A stretch of DNA of 64,000 nt from Cedecea neteri NBRC 105707 = ATCC 33855 (GCF_001571265.1 NZ_BCTL01000037.1:18675-82674), one strand, 5' to 3'; shown: positions 7,764-17,643, counted from the first letter of the stretch. Program-made: numbers and translations. Notes: generated by a model from the sequence alone, not told the origin.

Positions 7764-8552
7764 TTAACGCTCCAGCCCGGTGATACGCTTGCGATACTCA
7801 TCCGGCGTTTCCTGGGTTAGGCGGCGGAACATAGTAATAAACGCCGATGAACTGCCGTAACCCAGCTCAAACGCGATACTCTCGACGGTCCATCCCTCGG
7901 CCAGCAAAGGTATCGCTTTCACAATTCTTAGCCTCTGCCGCCACTCCGCCAGCGTCATACCCAGCTCCCGCTGGCAACGTCTCATCAACGTTCGCTCACT
8001 GGTATTGGCCAAAGCCGCCAGCGCCGACACGGAGCGGCTATCGCCCGGGTTTTGTTCCAGAACGTTAAGCACTCGCTGAACAACAGGATCGTCCGACCCT
8101 GGCAAATAGTCCCCCACCCTTTCGGCCTTAATCAGCCTGTCAACCAGCACACGCAATAATCGCGACTCCTCTTCAGAAGGAGGGCTCCCCGGCGGGTTAA
8201 GGTGTAAATGCTCGAGCATCGCCCTGACGAGGGATGTAATAACCATGACGGTCACCTGCTGTGGAAACGCTGCGCACTCCGCGAGGCTGACATACACGGA
8301 GCTGTGCCACGCCTCCATCCGATTTTGCGCAAGATGCTTCGTGTCCGGCGGCAGCCAGATACCGTACTGAGACGGCACCACATAGTGTCCTCCGGCATAC
8401 TGCACTTCCACGACGCCGCTCACCGCCGAGACAAATTCCCCCCAGGGGTGGCTATGCTCCAGATACAAACCGTGCGCGGGCATCGGCGCGCTGCGAAAGT
8501 ACAGCGTGGCCGGAAGCTCGCCGGTAAAAGGCGCGATTAAGATGCTGGGCAT
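7764..8552 (-). CDS. AraC-family regulator with cupin sensor domain
   Basis: Transcription regulator of about 262 residues: an N-terminal cupin-like domain (about 15-110, with HSHPWGEF and GGHYVVPSQYGIWLPP) and a C-terminal double helix-turn-helix AraC domain ending in YRKRI. This build is typical of NimR/YeaM-like regulators, which control a divergent exporter gene. Here too a transporter gene (EamA family) lies divergently, so it probably controls that gene. The ATG at 8552 is used; an in-frame GTG at 8564 would add four residues. Confidence 0.85.
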   Translation of the reverse strand: MPSILIAPFTGELPATLYFRSAPMPAHGLYLEHSHPWGEFVSAVSGVVEVQYAGGHYVVPSQYGIWLPPDTKHLAQNRMEAWHSSVYVSLAECAAFPQQVTVMVITSLVRAMLEHLHLNPPGSPPSEEESRLLRVLVDRLIKAERVGDYLPGSDDPVVQRVLNVLEQNPGDSRSVSALAALANTSERTLMRRCQRELGMTLAEWRQRLRIVKAIPLLAEGWTVESIAFELGYGSSSAFITMFRRLTQETPDEYRKRITGLER

Positions 8553-8683
8553 TTTCTTTGGCACGGATATTCACCTTCAAGGTCGTCGAGAAAACATTGA
8601 CCGAAACGCACAATGGCATGGCGGTTTCTCACTATATCAAGCATATCTACCCGATTGATAATGCGTTTTTCGGGAGAAAACGC

Positions 8684-9598
8684 ATGTCTAAATACAAGAC
8701 CATAGACCGACTGGCCGTCGCCGGGATGATCGCCCTCTGCCTGATATGGAGCCTGCAGCAGCCCGGCCTGAAAGCCACGGCGGAGGACGCCAGTCCCATC
8801 CTACAGATCGCCTTACGTTCCGGTATAGGCGCGGGGCTGGTCGCGCTTTATATGCTGTTGAGAAAAGAGAAAATTCAGTACGCCTCCCTGCCCTGGCTTG
8901 CCGGCGCGGGAGCCGGAGTTCTGTTTGCGCTCGAGTATTTGTTTCTTGGCGTCGGCCTGCGTTACACCAGCGCCGCGCACGGCGTCGTTTTTCTTTATAC
9001 CGCACCGCTGTTTGCCGCAGTGGGCCTGCACTTTACGCTTCGCTCTGAGCGCCTGACGCCGGTACAGTGGCTCGGGATCGTGCTGGCATTTATCGGCGTA
9101 ATTGTCACATTTTCAGCGCCAGACGGCGGGCAATCATCGCTTTTCGGCGATCTCCTTTGCCTGCTTTCCGGCGCCTCATGGGGCGCGACCACCGTGTTGG
9201 TTCGCACCTCCCGTCTGGCCCAGGTTTCCGCCGCCCAAACGACGCTGTTCCAGCTTGCGGGGGCTTTTGTTGTGCTGTTTGCGGCTTCGTTCTTGCTGGG
9301 GCAAACCCGCTTTAACCCAACGCCGCTGCTGCTGACCAATATGGTCTTTCAGTCTGTGGTTGTTTCCTTCCTGAGCCTGCTTATCTGGTTTGCTTTGCTG
9401 CGCCGCTACCAGGCTTCTGCGCTCGGCGCCTTCTCTTTTGTGACGCCGCTGCTCGGGGTAGTGTTTGGCGCCTGGTTATTGAATGAAAAGATAAACTCCG
9501 GTTTTCTGCTAGGCTCGGTTTTCGTCATCGGCGGCATTGTCTGCGTGAGCTGCAATCAATGGCTGGAAAAAATAATAGCGTTTCATCGCCGGGGATAG
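8684..9598 (+). CDS. EamA-family (DMT superfamily) transporter
   Basis: Inner-membrane transporter of 304 residues with about ten membrane helices arranged as two EamA repeats (about 10-140 and 150-290), typical of drug/metabolite exporters. The start ATG at 8684 follows CGGGAGA at a good distance; the open frame extends upstream without support. It is divergent from the AraC gene, which probably regulates it in response to the exported compound. The substrate cannot be told from the sequence. Confidence 0.85.
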   Translation: MSKYKTIDRLAVAGMIALCLIWSLQQPGLKATAEDASPILQIALRSGIGAGLVALYMLLRKEKIQYASLPWLAGAGAGVLFALEYLFLGVGLRYTSAAHGVVFLYTAPLFAAVGLHFTLRSERLTPVQWLGIVLAFIGVIVTFSAPDGGQSSLFGDLLCLLSGASWGATTVLVRTSRLAQVSAAQTTLFQLAGAFVVLFAASFLLGQTRFNPTPLLLTNMVFQSVVVSFLSLLIWFALLRRYQASALGAFSFVTPLLGVVFGAWLLNEKINSGFLLGSVFVIGGIVCVSCNQWLEKIIAFHRRG

Positions 9599-9696
9599 TG
9601 ACGCAAAGCTTGATCTAACGCGGCTAATGAAGCGATGCGCTCATGTTAAATGAATAAACGTTAAGCGTATTTCATTCTCTTTGGTCAGGATCAAGC

Positions 9697-10473
9697 ATGC
9701 AGCCAGATGTTGCTTCCCAGCGGGACGTCACTCGTTTATGTATTCAATGTGCGCTCTTTTTACTGCAGCACGGGGCCGAAAGCGCGCTGGTAGAGGAGCT
9801 TTCAACCCGCCTTGGCAAAGCGCTGGGGATGGACAGCGTGGAAAGCTCAATCTCCGCTAACGCCATTGTGCTTAGCACCATTAAAGACAATCAGTGCCTG
9901 ACGACCACCCGCAAAAATAACGATCGCGGGATCAACATGCACGTCGTGACGGAAGTACAGCACATCGTGATCCTCACCGAGCACAAGCTGCTCGATGCCA
10001 GGGACGTTCTCAAACGCTTCGAACACATCAAACCGCTGCGCTACCCGCGCTGGCTGGTCGTCCTGATGGTGGGCCTTTCCTGCGGCTGCTTCTGTAAACT
10101 GAACAACGGCGGCTGGGACGGGGCACTTGTCGCCTTTATCGCCAGTTCGTTGGCGATGTATGTGCGCCAGTTGCTCACCCACCGCCAGCTTCACCCGCAG
10201 ATCAACTTCTGCATCACCGCGTTTGTCGCCACTACCGCTTCGGGCTTGCTTATCGCCAAAGGTCCGTTTGCCGCCACATCTAATATTGCGATGGCCGCGA
10301 GCGTATTATTACTCGTCCCCGGTTTCCCGCTGATTAACGCCGTGGCCGACATGTTCAAAGGCCACGTTAACACCGGGCTTGCTCGCTGGGCGATGGCCAG
10401 CCTGCTCACGCTAGCCACCTGCATCGGCGTGGTGATGGCGATGGCGGTATGGGGGCTAAGAGGATGGGCATAA
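9697..10473 (+). CDS. yjjP: Succinate exporter subunit YjjP
   Basis: Larger subunit of the YjjPB inner-membrane exporter (ThrE-family N-terminal part), implicated in succinate export in E. coli. The 258-residue protein has a cytosolic N-terminal region (about 1-115) and five membrane helices (about 118-255). The sequence and the tandem order with yjjB match E. coli. The 3' end overlaps the start of yjjB by 10 bp, so the two are translationally coupled. Confidence 0.92.
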   Translation: MQPDVASQRDVTRLCIQCALFLLQHGAESALVEELSTRLGKALGMDSVESSISANAIVLSTIKDNQCLTTTRKNNDRGINMHVVTEVQHIVILTEHKLLDARDVLKRFEHIKPLRYPRWLVVLMVGLSCGCFCKLNNGGWDGALVAFIASSLAMYVRQLLTHRQLHPQINFCITAFVATTASGLLIAKGPFAATSNIAMAASVLLLVPGFPLINAVADMFKGHVNTGLARWAMASLLTLATCIGVVMAMAVWGLRGWA

Positions 10474-10937
10474 TTGAGTTTGTTCTGTCCCTGCTCCAGG
10501 ATATGGCGCTGTCTGCCGTTCCGGCGGTGGGCTTTGCATTAGTCTTTAACGTGCCTCAGCGCGCCCTGCCATACTGTGGCCTCCTCGGCGCCATCGGCCA
10601 CGGCTCGCGTATGGCGATGATGACGGCGGGTTTAAACATCGAATGGAGCACTTTTCTGGCCTCGATTCTGGTGGGCATCATTGGTATTCAGTGGTCACGC
10701 TGGTATCTTGCGCATCCAAAGGTCTTTACCGTTGCGGCCGTCATTCCTATGTTTCCGGGGATCTACGCCTACACCGCGATGATCTCGGCGGTAAAATTGA
10801 CGCACTTTGGCTACAGCGACCCGCTGATGATCCAGCTGGTGACTAACTTCTTAAAAGCGTCATTTATCGTGGGTGCGCTGTCCATCGGGCTCTCGCTTCC
10901 GGGGCTGTGGCTTTATCGCAAAAAGCCCCGGGTATGA
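10464..10937 (+). CDS. yjjB: Succinate exporter subunit YjjB
   Basis: Smaller partner of YjjP, 157 residues as in E. coli, with four or five membrane helices. The block [22 protein letters not shown] and [10 protein letters not shown] is almost identical to the E. coli protein. The ATG at 10464 gives the family N-terminus MGIIEF; an upstream ATG at 10449 would add five residues and has no ribosome-binding site. In E. coli yjjQ and bglJ are nearby; they are absent here. Confidence 0.93.
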   Translation: MGIIEFVLSLLQDMALSAVPAVGFALVFNVPQRALPYCGLLGAIGHGSRMAMMTAGLNIEWSTFLASILVGIIGIQWSRWYLAHPKVFTVAAVIPMFPGIYAYTAMISAVKLTHFGYSDPLMIQLVTNFLKASFIVGALSIGLSLPGLWLYRKKPRV

Positions 10938-11003
10938 TCGCCCAGACAAAAACGCTCAAAATAAAATTTGCTATTTAATCGCGCACTATCTATATTGAGA
11001 ACC

Positions 11004-11450
11004 ATGAAGAAGACATCGACCGAAACGAACGCCCTGCTGCTGGACAACCAGCTTTGCTTCGCGCTCTACTCCGCCAACCTGGCGGTGAACAAGCTCTACC
11101 GCCAGCTGCTTGCGCCGCTGCAGCTCACCTATCCGCAATATCTGGTGATGCTGGTGCTGTGGGAGCAGGACGATGTCACGGTATCGCAAATCGGCGAACG
11201 GCTGTTTTTAGATTCAGCCACCTTAACGCCCTTGCTGAAACGCCTGGAAAGCGCCGGACTCTTATTACGCCAGCGCTCCCGGGAAGATGAGCGTCAGGTT
11301 GCCGTGACGCTGACTCAGGAAGGGAAAGCGCTGCAGGAAAAAGCGCTGGGCATTCCAGATTCTGTCCGCTGTGCTTCGGCCTGCAGCGTGGACAGTATGC
11401 TGGCGCTAAAGGCGCAGCTGGAAACCTTGCGCAGTAATTTAAATACGTAA
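11004..11450 (+). CDS. ohrR: OhrR-type MarR-family organic-peroxide sensor
   Basis: Winged-helix MarR repressor of 148 residues that senses organic hydroperoxides by cysteine oxidation. The reactive cysteine is C18 in [11 protein letters not shown], the conserved OhrR position; further cysteines in [10 protein letters not shown] near 123-127 suggest a 2-Cys (Xanthomonas-type) mechanism with an intersubunit disulfide. The recognition helix region [13 protein letters not shown] (near 70-82) is typical. ohr lies 94 bp downstream on the same strand. The ATG at 11004 is chosen over an upstream in-frame start because it gives the family N-terminus. Confidence 0.9.
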   Translation: MKKTSTETNALLLDNQLCFALYSANLAVNKLYRQLLAPLQLTYPQYLVMLVLWEQDDVTVSQIGERLFLDSATLTPLLKRLESAGLLLRQRSREDERQVAVTLTQEGKALQEKALGIPDSVRCASACSVDSMLALKAQLETLRSNLNT

Positions 11451-11544
11451 TAATTAATCGTCGATACTGTCGGCGATTTTTAAAACACCATATAAATCGC
11501 ACGCTATTTTATAGCACATATAAATGTAAGATGAGGAACCTGCC

Positions 11545-11973
11545 ATGTCTTTAGAAAAAGTCGTTTACACCGCAAAAGCCAAAGCCACCGGTGGCCGTGA
11601 AGGTCGTGCAACCTCTTCCGACGGCGTACTGGATGTCAAACTGGGCCTGCCAAAAGAGATGGGCGGCGCGGGCGGTGAAGTCACCAACCCTGAGCAGCTG
11701 TTCGCTGCGGGCTACTCCGCGTGCTTCCTGGGCGCGATGAAGTTTGTCTCCGGCCGCGACAAAATCTCCATGCCGTCTGATGCTTTCATCGAAGGTGAAG
11801 TCGGCATCGGGCCACTGCCAACCGGTTTCGGTATCGAAGCGAAGCTGAACATCCACCTGCCGGGTATGGACGCTGCTGAAGCGAAGAAACTGGTCGATGC
11901 GGCACACATCGTTTGCCCATACTCCAACGCAACCCGCGGCAACATTGACGTGACCCTGAACATCATCAACTGA
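11545..11973 (+). CDS. ohr: Organic hydroperoxide resistance peroxidase Ohr
   Basis: Thiol peroxidase of 142 residues that reduces organic hydroperoxides using lipoylated partners. Catalytic residues are in place: R18, E50, peroxidatic C60 in GYSACF and resolving C124 in HIVCPYS. Preceded by GAGGAAC 9 bp before the ATG. It follows ohrR, which should repress it until peroxide is present. A clear OhrR operator (TACAATT-type palindrome) was not found in the gap. Confidence 0.95.
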   Translation: MSLEKVVYTAKAKATGGREGRATSSDGVLDVKLGLPKEMGGAGGEVTNPEQLFAAGYSACFLGAMKFVSGRDKISMPSDAFIEGEVGIGPLPTGFGIEAKLNIHLPGMDAAEAKKLVDAAHIVCPYSNATRGNIDVTLNIIN

Positions 11974-12123
11974 TGTGAACTGATGTAACGAGCCGGGGAA
12001 ACCCGGCTTTTTCATGTGAATCCCCGGTTTAAGACAACTCTCAATCCCCCTGCTTCCGGCCAAAGCGCTATACTCACGCCTGAAATCTCCTGCTCCGCAG
12101 GCAAACAAAGCGAGTATCACAAG

Positions 12124-12633
12124 ATGAAAGCAAGGAACAAAACGCTCTGCGCAATAGCCCTGGCAGCAACCTTTTTCGCCGGCGAGGCTTCGGCAGCAAA
12201 CTGGCAGGAACAACTTTCCAGCGCCGCCAATGAACTGACTAAAAACGGCAATGCGACCACCAGCAACGGCGCTCAAAACGGCGGTCTTTCTCTCTCCTCA
12301 CTGACCAGCCTGCTGAACGGCAACAACAAGTCGCTTAGCTCAAGCACGATGACCAACGCCGCCGGCGTGATGGAATACTGCGCAAAGAACAAGCTGGCTT
12401 CCGTCACCAATACCGACAACATCAAAAACCAGCTGATGACCAAGCTGGGGCTGGAAAGCAGCACCAAGCCTGCCGACAAGCAGGACTACAACCAGGGTCT
12501 GATGGGCTTGCTGAATACGGCCAATGGCCAGAAGCTGGACCTGAACAGCATTGGCAACTCGCCGCTGGCCGAAAAGGTGAAAACCAAAGCCTGCGATTTG
12601 GTGCTAAAACAGGGCATGAATTACCTGTCGTAA
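12124..12633 (+). CDS. yjjA: DUF2501 periplasmic protein YjjA
   Basis: Exported protein of 169 residues, function unknown. Signal peptide about 1-24 with cleavage after SAA or EASA; the mature part is rich in Ser, Asn and Leu and carries two conserved cysteines (YCAKNKLASV near 81 and KACDLVLKQG near 157) that may form a disulfide. These blocks and the place near yjjPB match E. coli YjjA. The ATG at 12124 is used because the signal peptide starts there. A hairpin terminator follows directly. Confidence 0.85.
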   Translation: MKARNKTLCAIALAATFFAGEASAANWQEQLSSAANELTKNGNATTSNGAQNGGLSLSSLTSLLNGNNKSLSSSTMTNAAGVMEYCAKNKLASVTNTDNIKNQLMTKLGLESSTKPADKQDYNQGLMGLLNTANGQKLDLNSIGNSPLAEKVKTKACDLVLKQGMNYLS

Positions 12634-12640
12634 CGGCATA

Positions 12641-12669
12641 AAAAAAGGCCTCTTGTTAGAGGCCATTTT
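12641..12669. terminator. Bidirectional terminator yjjA / cdh
   Basis: GGCCTCT, loop TGTT, AGAGGCC flanked by A6 on the left and T5 on the right, between convergent genes; it can serve both strands. Confidence 0.88.
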
Positions 12670-12672
12670 TCT

Positions 12673-13413
12673 TTAGTTTGCCAGCGAGCAGCTGTAGTCC
12701 AGCATCTCTTCCGCCGAGCCCTGGTTACCGCCCAGCAGCTGGCGAGGGTTGGCTAACAGCACCACATCCCCTTTCGCCGTCACCACCCGTGCCAGACCAA
12801 AGTTTTCCATCTCATCATTCTCAGCCTTCACGTACTCCGCCAAAACGGTAAACGGGTTCGCGTCTGCCGGGACTTTTCTCGCCAGATATTTATGGCCGAG
12901 GATCTCCTCCCCAAACGGCTGCCACTGGTCACCTACCTTATCGGCAAGCTGGTTAATGGCTTGATACACCTCAGGGCGCAGGCAGGACAGGTGAATATGC
13001 AGCTGGTTCTGAGAGCGCCCGTAGCGGGAATTGATCGCCAGCACCAAATCATCATCTCGAACCGCTTTTGTGGTCTCATCCAGCAGGAAATGGCGGTTAT
13101 CCCACGCGTCCTGGAAGTAGTTTGGCGCGCCGTTTTCGAGGATCTTCGGGCTCTCGATGCCGGTGATTTTGTCCGTCGGCATCAGCAGCGTATGCAACGG
13201 GCCTTTCGCATCTTTAAACACCAGATAACGCCCGGCCAAATCGACTTTCAGACAAGGCGCCGGTGAGTTGTGCTGCTGCTGATTGGGAATGCACTGCTGG
13301 CTGATAATATTCCAGAGAGCATCACTGTGACGATGCAACAGCCACAGGCGGATTGCGACGGCAGCCACCAGCAAAATCAGCAGCACAACCACCACGCGCA
13401 GGATCTTTTTCAT
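12673..13413 (-). CDS. cdh: CDP-diacylglycerol pyrophosphatase
   Basis: Membrane-anchored enzyme that splits CDP-diacylglycerol to CMP and phosphatidate. The 246-residue protein has one N-terminal membrane anchor (about 5-25) and a periplasmic-type domain with the HIT-like motif QNQLHIHLSC (near 137-146) plus GHKYLARKV. Length and motifs match E. coli Cdh (251 residues), although in E. coli the gene lies elsewhere on the chromosome. It ends 20 bp before the start of the upstream LysR gene's stop, on the same strand. Confidence 0.92.
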   Translation of the reverse strand: MKKILRVVVVLLILLVAAVAIRLWLLHRHSDALWNIISQQCIPNQQQHNSPAPCLKVDLAGRYLVFKDAKGPLHTLLMPTDKITGIESPKILENGAPNYFQDAWDNRHFLLDETTKAVRDDDLVLAINSRYGRSQNQLHIHLSCLRPEVYQAINQLADKVGDQWQPFGEEILGHKYLARKVPADANPFTVLAEYVKAENDEMENFGLARVVTAKGDVVLLANPRQLLGGNQGSAEEMLDYSCSLAN

Positions 13414-13433
13414 GTCAGGTTTTCCTTGTAAAG

Positions 13434-14360
13434 TCAGAGCACTTTTCGTTGTTGTAATAGGCGGACAATGAGCTGGAAGCAGGCTTCTATTTGCGGCGCG
13501 AACGGCTCGGTGCTGCGCATCAGCGCCACGGTGCGGCTCAGCGATGGCTGCTGCAAATGAATGACTTTCAGCTCTGGGTCCTGCAAAAAAGTAGTGTAAA
13601 GCTGCGGTAAAATCGCCACCGCCAGTTGGGAGCGCACCAGCCCGTAAAGCGTTTCAATAAAATCGACCTGATAGCGTGCATTTAGCGTCAGCCGCTGGCT
13701 TTCGGCCATCGCCGCCACCAGCCGGCTGATATTGCCTTTTGAAAATACGGCAATGTCCCGCTTCACCAGGCTCCGCCACGGCGCATGGCTGGATTCTGCC
13801 AGAGGATCGTGACAGTTGACCACCGCCACAAAGGGATCTTCCTGCAGCGGATGGATCTCCAGCGTTTTAGGTACCGAACTGTCCAGCGCGCCCAGGCCAA
13901 AGTCCAGCTGACCGCTTTCCAGTTGGGCAATCAGCGCATCGTTGGTGCGATCGTGAAACTCTACGCGCAGGCGAGGAAAAGCCTCTGCGATACGTTGAGG
14001 AATGTCAGGGAACAGCAGGCTGCCTACCGAGGGTACCAGGCCTATGCGAAGCGTGCCGTCACCGCCGTCCTGAACAATACGCTGCATGTCGTCAAAAGCG
14101 CGCTGCGCGACGTTGAGCACGCGTTCGGCGTGGGGCAGTAGCGCTGCGCCCAGGTCCGTCAGCGTCACTGCCGCAGCGGTTCTGTTAACCAGCTTCCCGC
14201 CCAGCACGGACTCAATCTGCCGTAAAGCACTGCTTAGCGCGGGCTGACTAATGGCCAGCCGGTTGGCGGTATCGGTGAAATGACGGAGTTTGGCCAGCGT
14301 CACAAAATACTGGATCTGTTTTAACGAGAGTGCGGGAAGGCGCTGCCAGGGTTCAGCCAT
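13434..14360 (-). CDS. LysR-family regulator next to ade
   Basis: LysR-type transcription regulator of 308 residues: winged helix-turn-helix at about 11-70 (LSLKQIQYFVTLAK, ISQPALSSALRQIE) and a periplasmic-binding-protein-like effector domain from about 100. It is divergent from the adenine deaminase gene with a 135-bp gap, the usual set-up for a LysR regulator and its target. The likely effector is therefore a purine or purine product; that is inference from position. Confidence 0.85.
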   Translation of the reverse strand: MAEPWQRLPALSLKQIQYFVTLAKLRHFTDTANRLAISQPALSSALRQIESVLGGKLVNRTAAAVTLTDLGAALLPHAERVLNVAQRAFDDMQRIVQDGGDGTLRIGLVPSVGSLLFPDIPQRIAEAFPRLRVEFHDRTNDALIAQLESGQLDFGLGALDSSVPKTLEIHPLQEDPFVAVVNCHDPLAESSHAPWRSLVKRDIAVFSKGNISRLVAAMAESQRLTLNARYQVDFIETLYGLVRSQLAVAILPQLYTTFLQDPELKVIHLQQPSLSRTVALMRSTEPFAPQIEACFQLIVRLLQQRKVL

Positions 14361-14381
14361 TGGAGTATCAGGGTTGCCAGG

Positions 14382-14408
14382 TAAACGTTTGCCACAGGAT
14401 AAACGTTT
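14382..14408 (+). promoter_or_regulatory. Two PurR-like boxes upstream of ade
   Basis: TAAACGTTT occurs twice (14382-14390 and 14400-14408), 18 bp apart, between the LysR gene and ade. The core AAACGTTT is the centre of the PurR operator (GCAAACGTTTGC type); the first copy, GTAAACGTTTGC, is nearly complete. Binding by the LysR protein is an alternative reading. Confidence 0.6.
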
Positions 14409-14495
14409 CTTATCGGCTGATAAATTAAATCATCTGGGCAAAGCGTATTCCCCTGCCTAGAGTAGCCGTCAGAGCCCCTTTTTTGGAACACTGTC

Positions 14496-16283
14496 ATGAC
14501 CCCTGCTGATTTACGTCGACGCGCGGTAAAAGCCGCCCTCGGCGAAATGCCTTTCGACCTGCTGCTCATCAATGGCCGGGTCGTGGATATGGCAACCGGT
14601 GAAATCCGTGAGGCGGATGTCGGCCTCGTCGGCACGCTCATCGCCAGCGTACATCCCCGCGGCAGCCGGGAAGATGCCGCAGAGATTCACGATCTCGCCG
14701 GAAACTATCTCAGCCCAGGGCTGATGGATACCCACGTCCACGTTGAAAGCTCCCACCTGCCACCCGCGCGCTATGCGGAAATCGTTGTCGCTCAAGGCAC
14801 CACAACTATTTTTTGGGATCCGCACGAGCTGGCGAACGTGCTCGGCATTGAGGGCGTGCGTTACGCCGTTGACGCCAGCCGCAACCTGCCACTACGCGTG
14901 ATCTGCGCGGCGCCGTCCAGCGTGCCTTCAACGCCAGGCCTGGAAATGTCCGGCGCAGATTTTGCCGGGAAGGAGATGGAAACGCTGCTTTCATGGCCGG
15001 AAGTGGCGGGCGTAGCCGAAGTGATGGATATGCACGGCGTGCTTAACGGCAGCGAAAGAATGCTGGAGATTCTTAACGCCGGCCTGGAGAGCGGCAAGCT
15101 GATTGAAGGACACGCGCGCGGCCTCAGCGGTGCCGGACTGCAGGCCTACCTTGCCGCTGGCGTAACTTCCGACCATGAACTGACCTCCGCAGCCGACGCG
15201 CTGGAAAAACTGCGAGCCGGGCTGACTCTGGAGATACGCGGTTCACATCCGTACCTGCTGCCAGAAATTGTCGCCGCGCTTAACGGCCTGCCGCATATCT
15301 CATCGCAGGTTACCGTCTGCACCGACGACGTCCCGCCGGACATGCTGCTGGCAAAAGGCGGCATCATTGCCCTGCTGAATTTACTCATTGAGCATGGGAT
15401 GAAGGCCGGGGATGCTTTGCGCCTGGCCACGCTTAACGCCTCGCTGCGCCTGCAACGTCCGGATCTCGGCCTGATTGCCGCTGGCCGCACTGCCGATCTG
15501 GTGGTTTTCGATTCACTGGAAAAACTGAGCGCCCAAACCGTTTATGTCGCCGGTAAGCTCGTCGCCGAACAGGGTAAAATGCTGGAGCCCGTCGCGGCAC
15601 CGTCTATCGTTCCCCCGAGAGATACCGTTCAGCTGCAGCCGCTGAAGCCAAACGATTTTGTCCTCAAAGTGCCGGTCAACAATGGCCGTGCACGCCTGCG
15701 CCACATCAAGGGCGCTCGCTTCACCCAGTGGAGCGAAGTCGAGGTGGAAGTCCAGAGCGGTGAAGTTCAGCTCCCGGACGGCTTCAGCCTGATTTGGGTT
15801 CAGCACCGCCACGGCCGCCACGAGGCAAAACCACAGCTGGCGCTGCTCGAAGGCTGGGGCGAACTGCGCGGCGCGATTGCTACAACCTACTCACATGACT
15901 CTCACAACCTGGTTGTCCTCGGCAGAGATCCGCAGGACATGGCGCTCGCCGCTAACGAACTGATTGCCTGCGGAGGCGGGATGGCGCTGAGCCAGAACGG
16001 GCAGATGCTGGCGAAGGTAGAAATGCCGATTGCCGGGATGCTCTCCGACCTGCCCGCCGCCGAGCTGGCACAGCAGTTTGCTCAACTCCGTGAATTGAGC
16101 AATAAAGTTGCCGACTGGGAACCGCCGTACCGCGTATTTAAGGCCATCGAAGGCACCTGCCTGGCCTGTAACGCCGGGCCACATTTGACCGATCTGGGCC
16201 TGACGGATGGCAGCACTCGCCAGATCGTCGACCCGCTTATTGAATGCCACGAACACCCGGCAGACGCACACACAACACATTAA
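14496..16283 (+). CDS. ade: Adenine deaminase
   Basis: Amidohydrolase-superfamily metalloenzyme that converts adenine to hypoxanthine and ammonia. The 595-residue protein has the metal-binding DTHVHVESSH (H80, H82), the mid-domain CTDDVPPD (near 274-281) and the C-terminal GGGMAL and GTCLACNAGP blocks of the Ade family; length equals the usual near 590. The start ATG follows TTTTGGAAC. A purine permease gene follows after 16 bp, so uptake and deamination of adenine are encoded together. Confidence 0.95.
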   Translation: MTPADLRRRAVKAALGEMPFDLLLINGRVVDMATGEIREADVGLVGTLIASVHPRGSREDAAEIHDLAGNYLSPGLMDTHVHVESSHLPPARYAEIVVAQGTTTIFWDPHELANVLGIEGVRYAVDASRNLPLRVICAAPSSVPSTPGLEMSGADFAGKEMETLLSWPEVAGVAEVMDMHGVLNGSERMLEILNAGLESGKLIEGHARGLSGAGLQAYLAAGVTSDHELTSAADALEKLRAGLTLEIRGSHPYLLPEIVAALNGLPHISSQVTVCTDDVPPDMLLAKGGIIALLNLLIEHGMKAGDALRLATLNASLRLQRPDLGLIAAGRTADLVVFDSLEKLSAQTVYVAGKLVAEQGKMLEPVAAPSIVPPRDTVQLQPLKPNDFVLKVPVNNGRARLRHIKGARFTQWSEVEVEVQSGEVQLPDGFSLIWVQHRHGRHEAKPQLALLEGWGELRGAIATTYSHDSHNLVVLGRDPQDMALAANELIACGGGMALSQNGQMLAKVEMPIAGMLSDLPAAELAQQFAQLRELSNKVADWEPPYRVFKAIEGTCLACNAGPHLTDLGLTDGSTRQIVDPLIECHEHPADAHTTH

Positions 16284-16299
16284 TCCGGAGAGCCAAATA

Positions 16300-17643
16300 A
16301 TGGCCGAAAATTCAGTGTCTCAGGCCACCAGCGAAAGCTGGCTGGAGCGGCGATTCCAGCTTCGCAGCCGCCAAAGCAAAGTGAAAACCGAATGCCTCGC
16401 GGGCGTCACCGGCTTTCTCGCCGCCGCCTATTTGCTGGTTGTTATCCCTGGCCTGCTGGCCGTGGGCGGCATGGATAAAGGCGCGGCAACCACCGGGACA
16501 ATTATCGTTTTCGTTCTCGGCACGCTGCTGATGGCGTTTTACGGCAATCTGCCTTTTATTGTCGGGCCGGGCATCGGCGGTTCGGTGCTGGTCGGCGTGA
16601 CGCTTGCCGGGAGTGAGCATATTGGCTGGCAGATTGGTCTCGGCATCGCCTGCTGGTCAGGCATTCTGTTCTTTGCTCTTACCCGCCTCGGCCTGCGTGA
16701 AGTGGTCACGCGCTCGGTACCGCAATCGATCAAGCTTGGGCTCACGGCCTCCATCGGCCTGTTTGTTGCGGTGCTGGGCTTCCGCAATGCCGGGCTGGTA
16801 CTTGCCAACGCCAAAACCAACGCGCTGGCGCTCGGCGACTTTACGTCTGCCGGGGCAATTGTGGCGCTGTGTGGCCTGTTTCTGGCGATTGCGCTTCAGG
16901 CCCGCCGCGTGCCGGGGGCCATTTTATGGGCGATTCTGTTTGCCACCTTGGTGGGCATTCCGCTGGGCGTCACTCACCTGCCGCAAAGCTTTATCGCTAT
17001 GCCGCACTCGCTGGCGCCGGTCCTGGGCCACGTAGATATGCTCGGCGCGCTGAACATCGCCTTCCTGCCGTTCCTGTTTGTGTTTTTTGCTTCAGAGTTT
17101 TTCTCCACCATGGGCACCACGCTGGCGGTGGGCGGTGAAGCCGGATTGCTGGACGAGCACGGCAACATGCCGCACATCAACCGCCCGTTTATGGTGGATT
17201 CCATTGCCGCCGCGCTTGGCCCCTGGGTCGGTATTCCGGCGGCTACGGCGCTGATTGAGTCTTCGGCGGCGGCGGAGGCTGGCGGTAAAACCGGCCTGAC
17301 CGCGCTGGCGGCAGCGGTGATGTTCCTGCTGATGCTGCTGTTTACCCCGGTGGCATTGATGATCCCGAAAGAGGCTACCGCGCCCGCACTGATCCTTATC
17401 GGCCTGAACATGTTCAGCGGCCTGCGCAAGGTGGATCTGGGCAACTTCACCGAAGGTCTGCCGGTGCTGATGATGGTGATGATCACGCTTATCGCCAACA
17501 GCTTCGGGACCGGGATCGCCGGCGGCCTGCTGTTCTATATCATCATTAAAGTGATTGCCGGTAAGTGGCGTGAAATTCCGGTGGGGCTGTACCTGCTGGC
17601 CATTCCGCTGGTTTACTACTTCGCCACGTTAGTGAAGCACTAG
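16300..17643 (+). CDS. NCS2/AzgA-type purine permease
   Basis: Inner-membrane purine:H+ symporter of 447 residues with 12-14 membrane helices. It has the AzgA-like N-terminal ECLAGVTGFLAAAYLLVVIP (family usually T-FxTMAYI) and GVPAATALIESSAAAEAGGKTG-like block near 310-330 that forms the substrate site. Neighbouring ade makes adenine or hypoxanthine the probable substrate. The ATG at 16300 is preceded by CCGGAGAGCC; the earlier in-frame ATG lies within ade. It ends before a strong terminator. Confidence 0.88.
   Translation: MAENSVSQATSESWLERRFQLRSRQSKVKTECLAGVTGFLAAAYLLVVIPGLLAVGGMDKGAATTGTIIVFVLGTLLMAFYGNLPFIVGPGIGGSVLVGVTLAGSEHIGWQIGLGIACWSGILFFALTRLGLREVVTRSVPQSIKLGLTASIGLFVAVLGFRNAGLVLANAKTNALALGDFTSAGAIVALCGLFLAIALQARRVPGAILWAILFATLVGIPLGVTHLPQSFIAMPHSLAPVLGHVDMLGALNIAFLPFLFVFFASEFFSTMGTTLAVGGEAGLLDEHGNMPHINRPFMVDSIAAALGPWVGIPAATALIESSAAAEAGGKTGLTALAAAVMFLLMLLFTPVALMIPKEATAPALILIGLNMFSGLRKVDLGNFTEGLPVLMMVMITLIANSFGTGIAGGLLFYIIIKVIAGKWREIPVGLYLLAIPLVYYFATLVKH

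Noticed and set aside
11451..11544. OhrR operator between ohrR and ohr
   Set aside because: The gap is AT-rich but holds no clear TACAATT/AATTGTA-type palindrome; not annotated.
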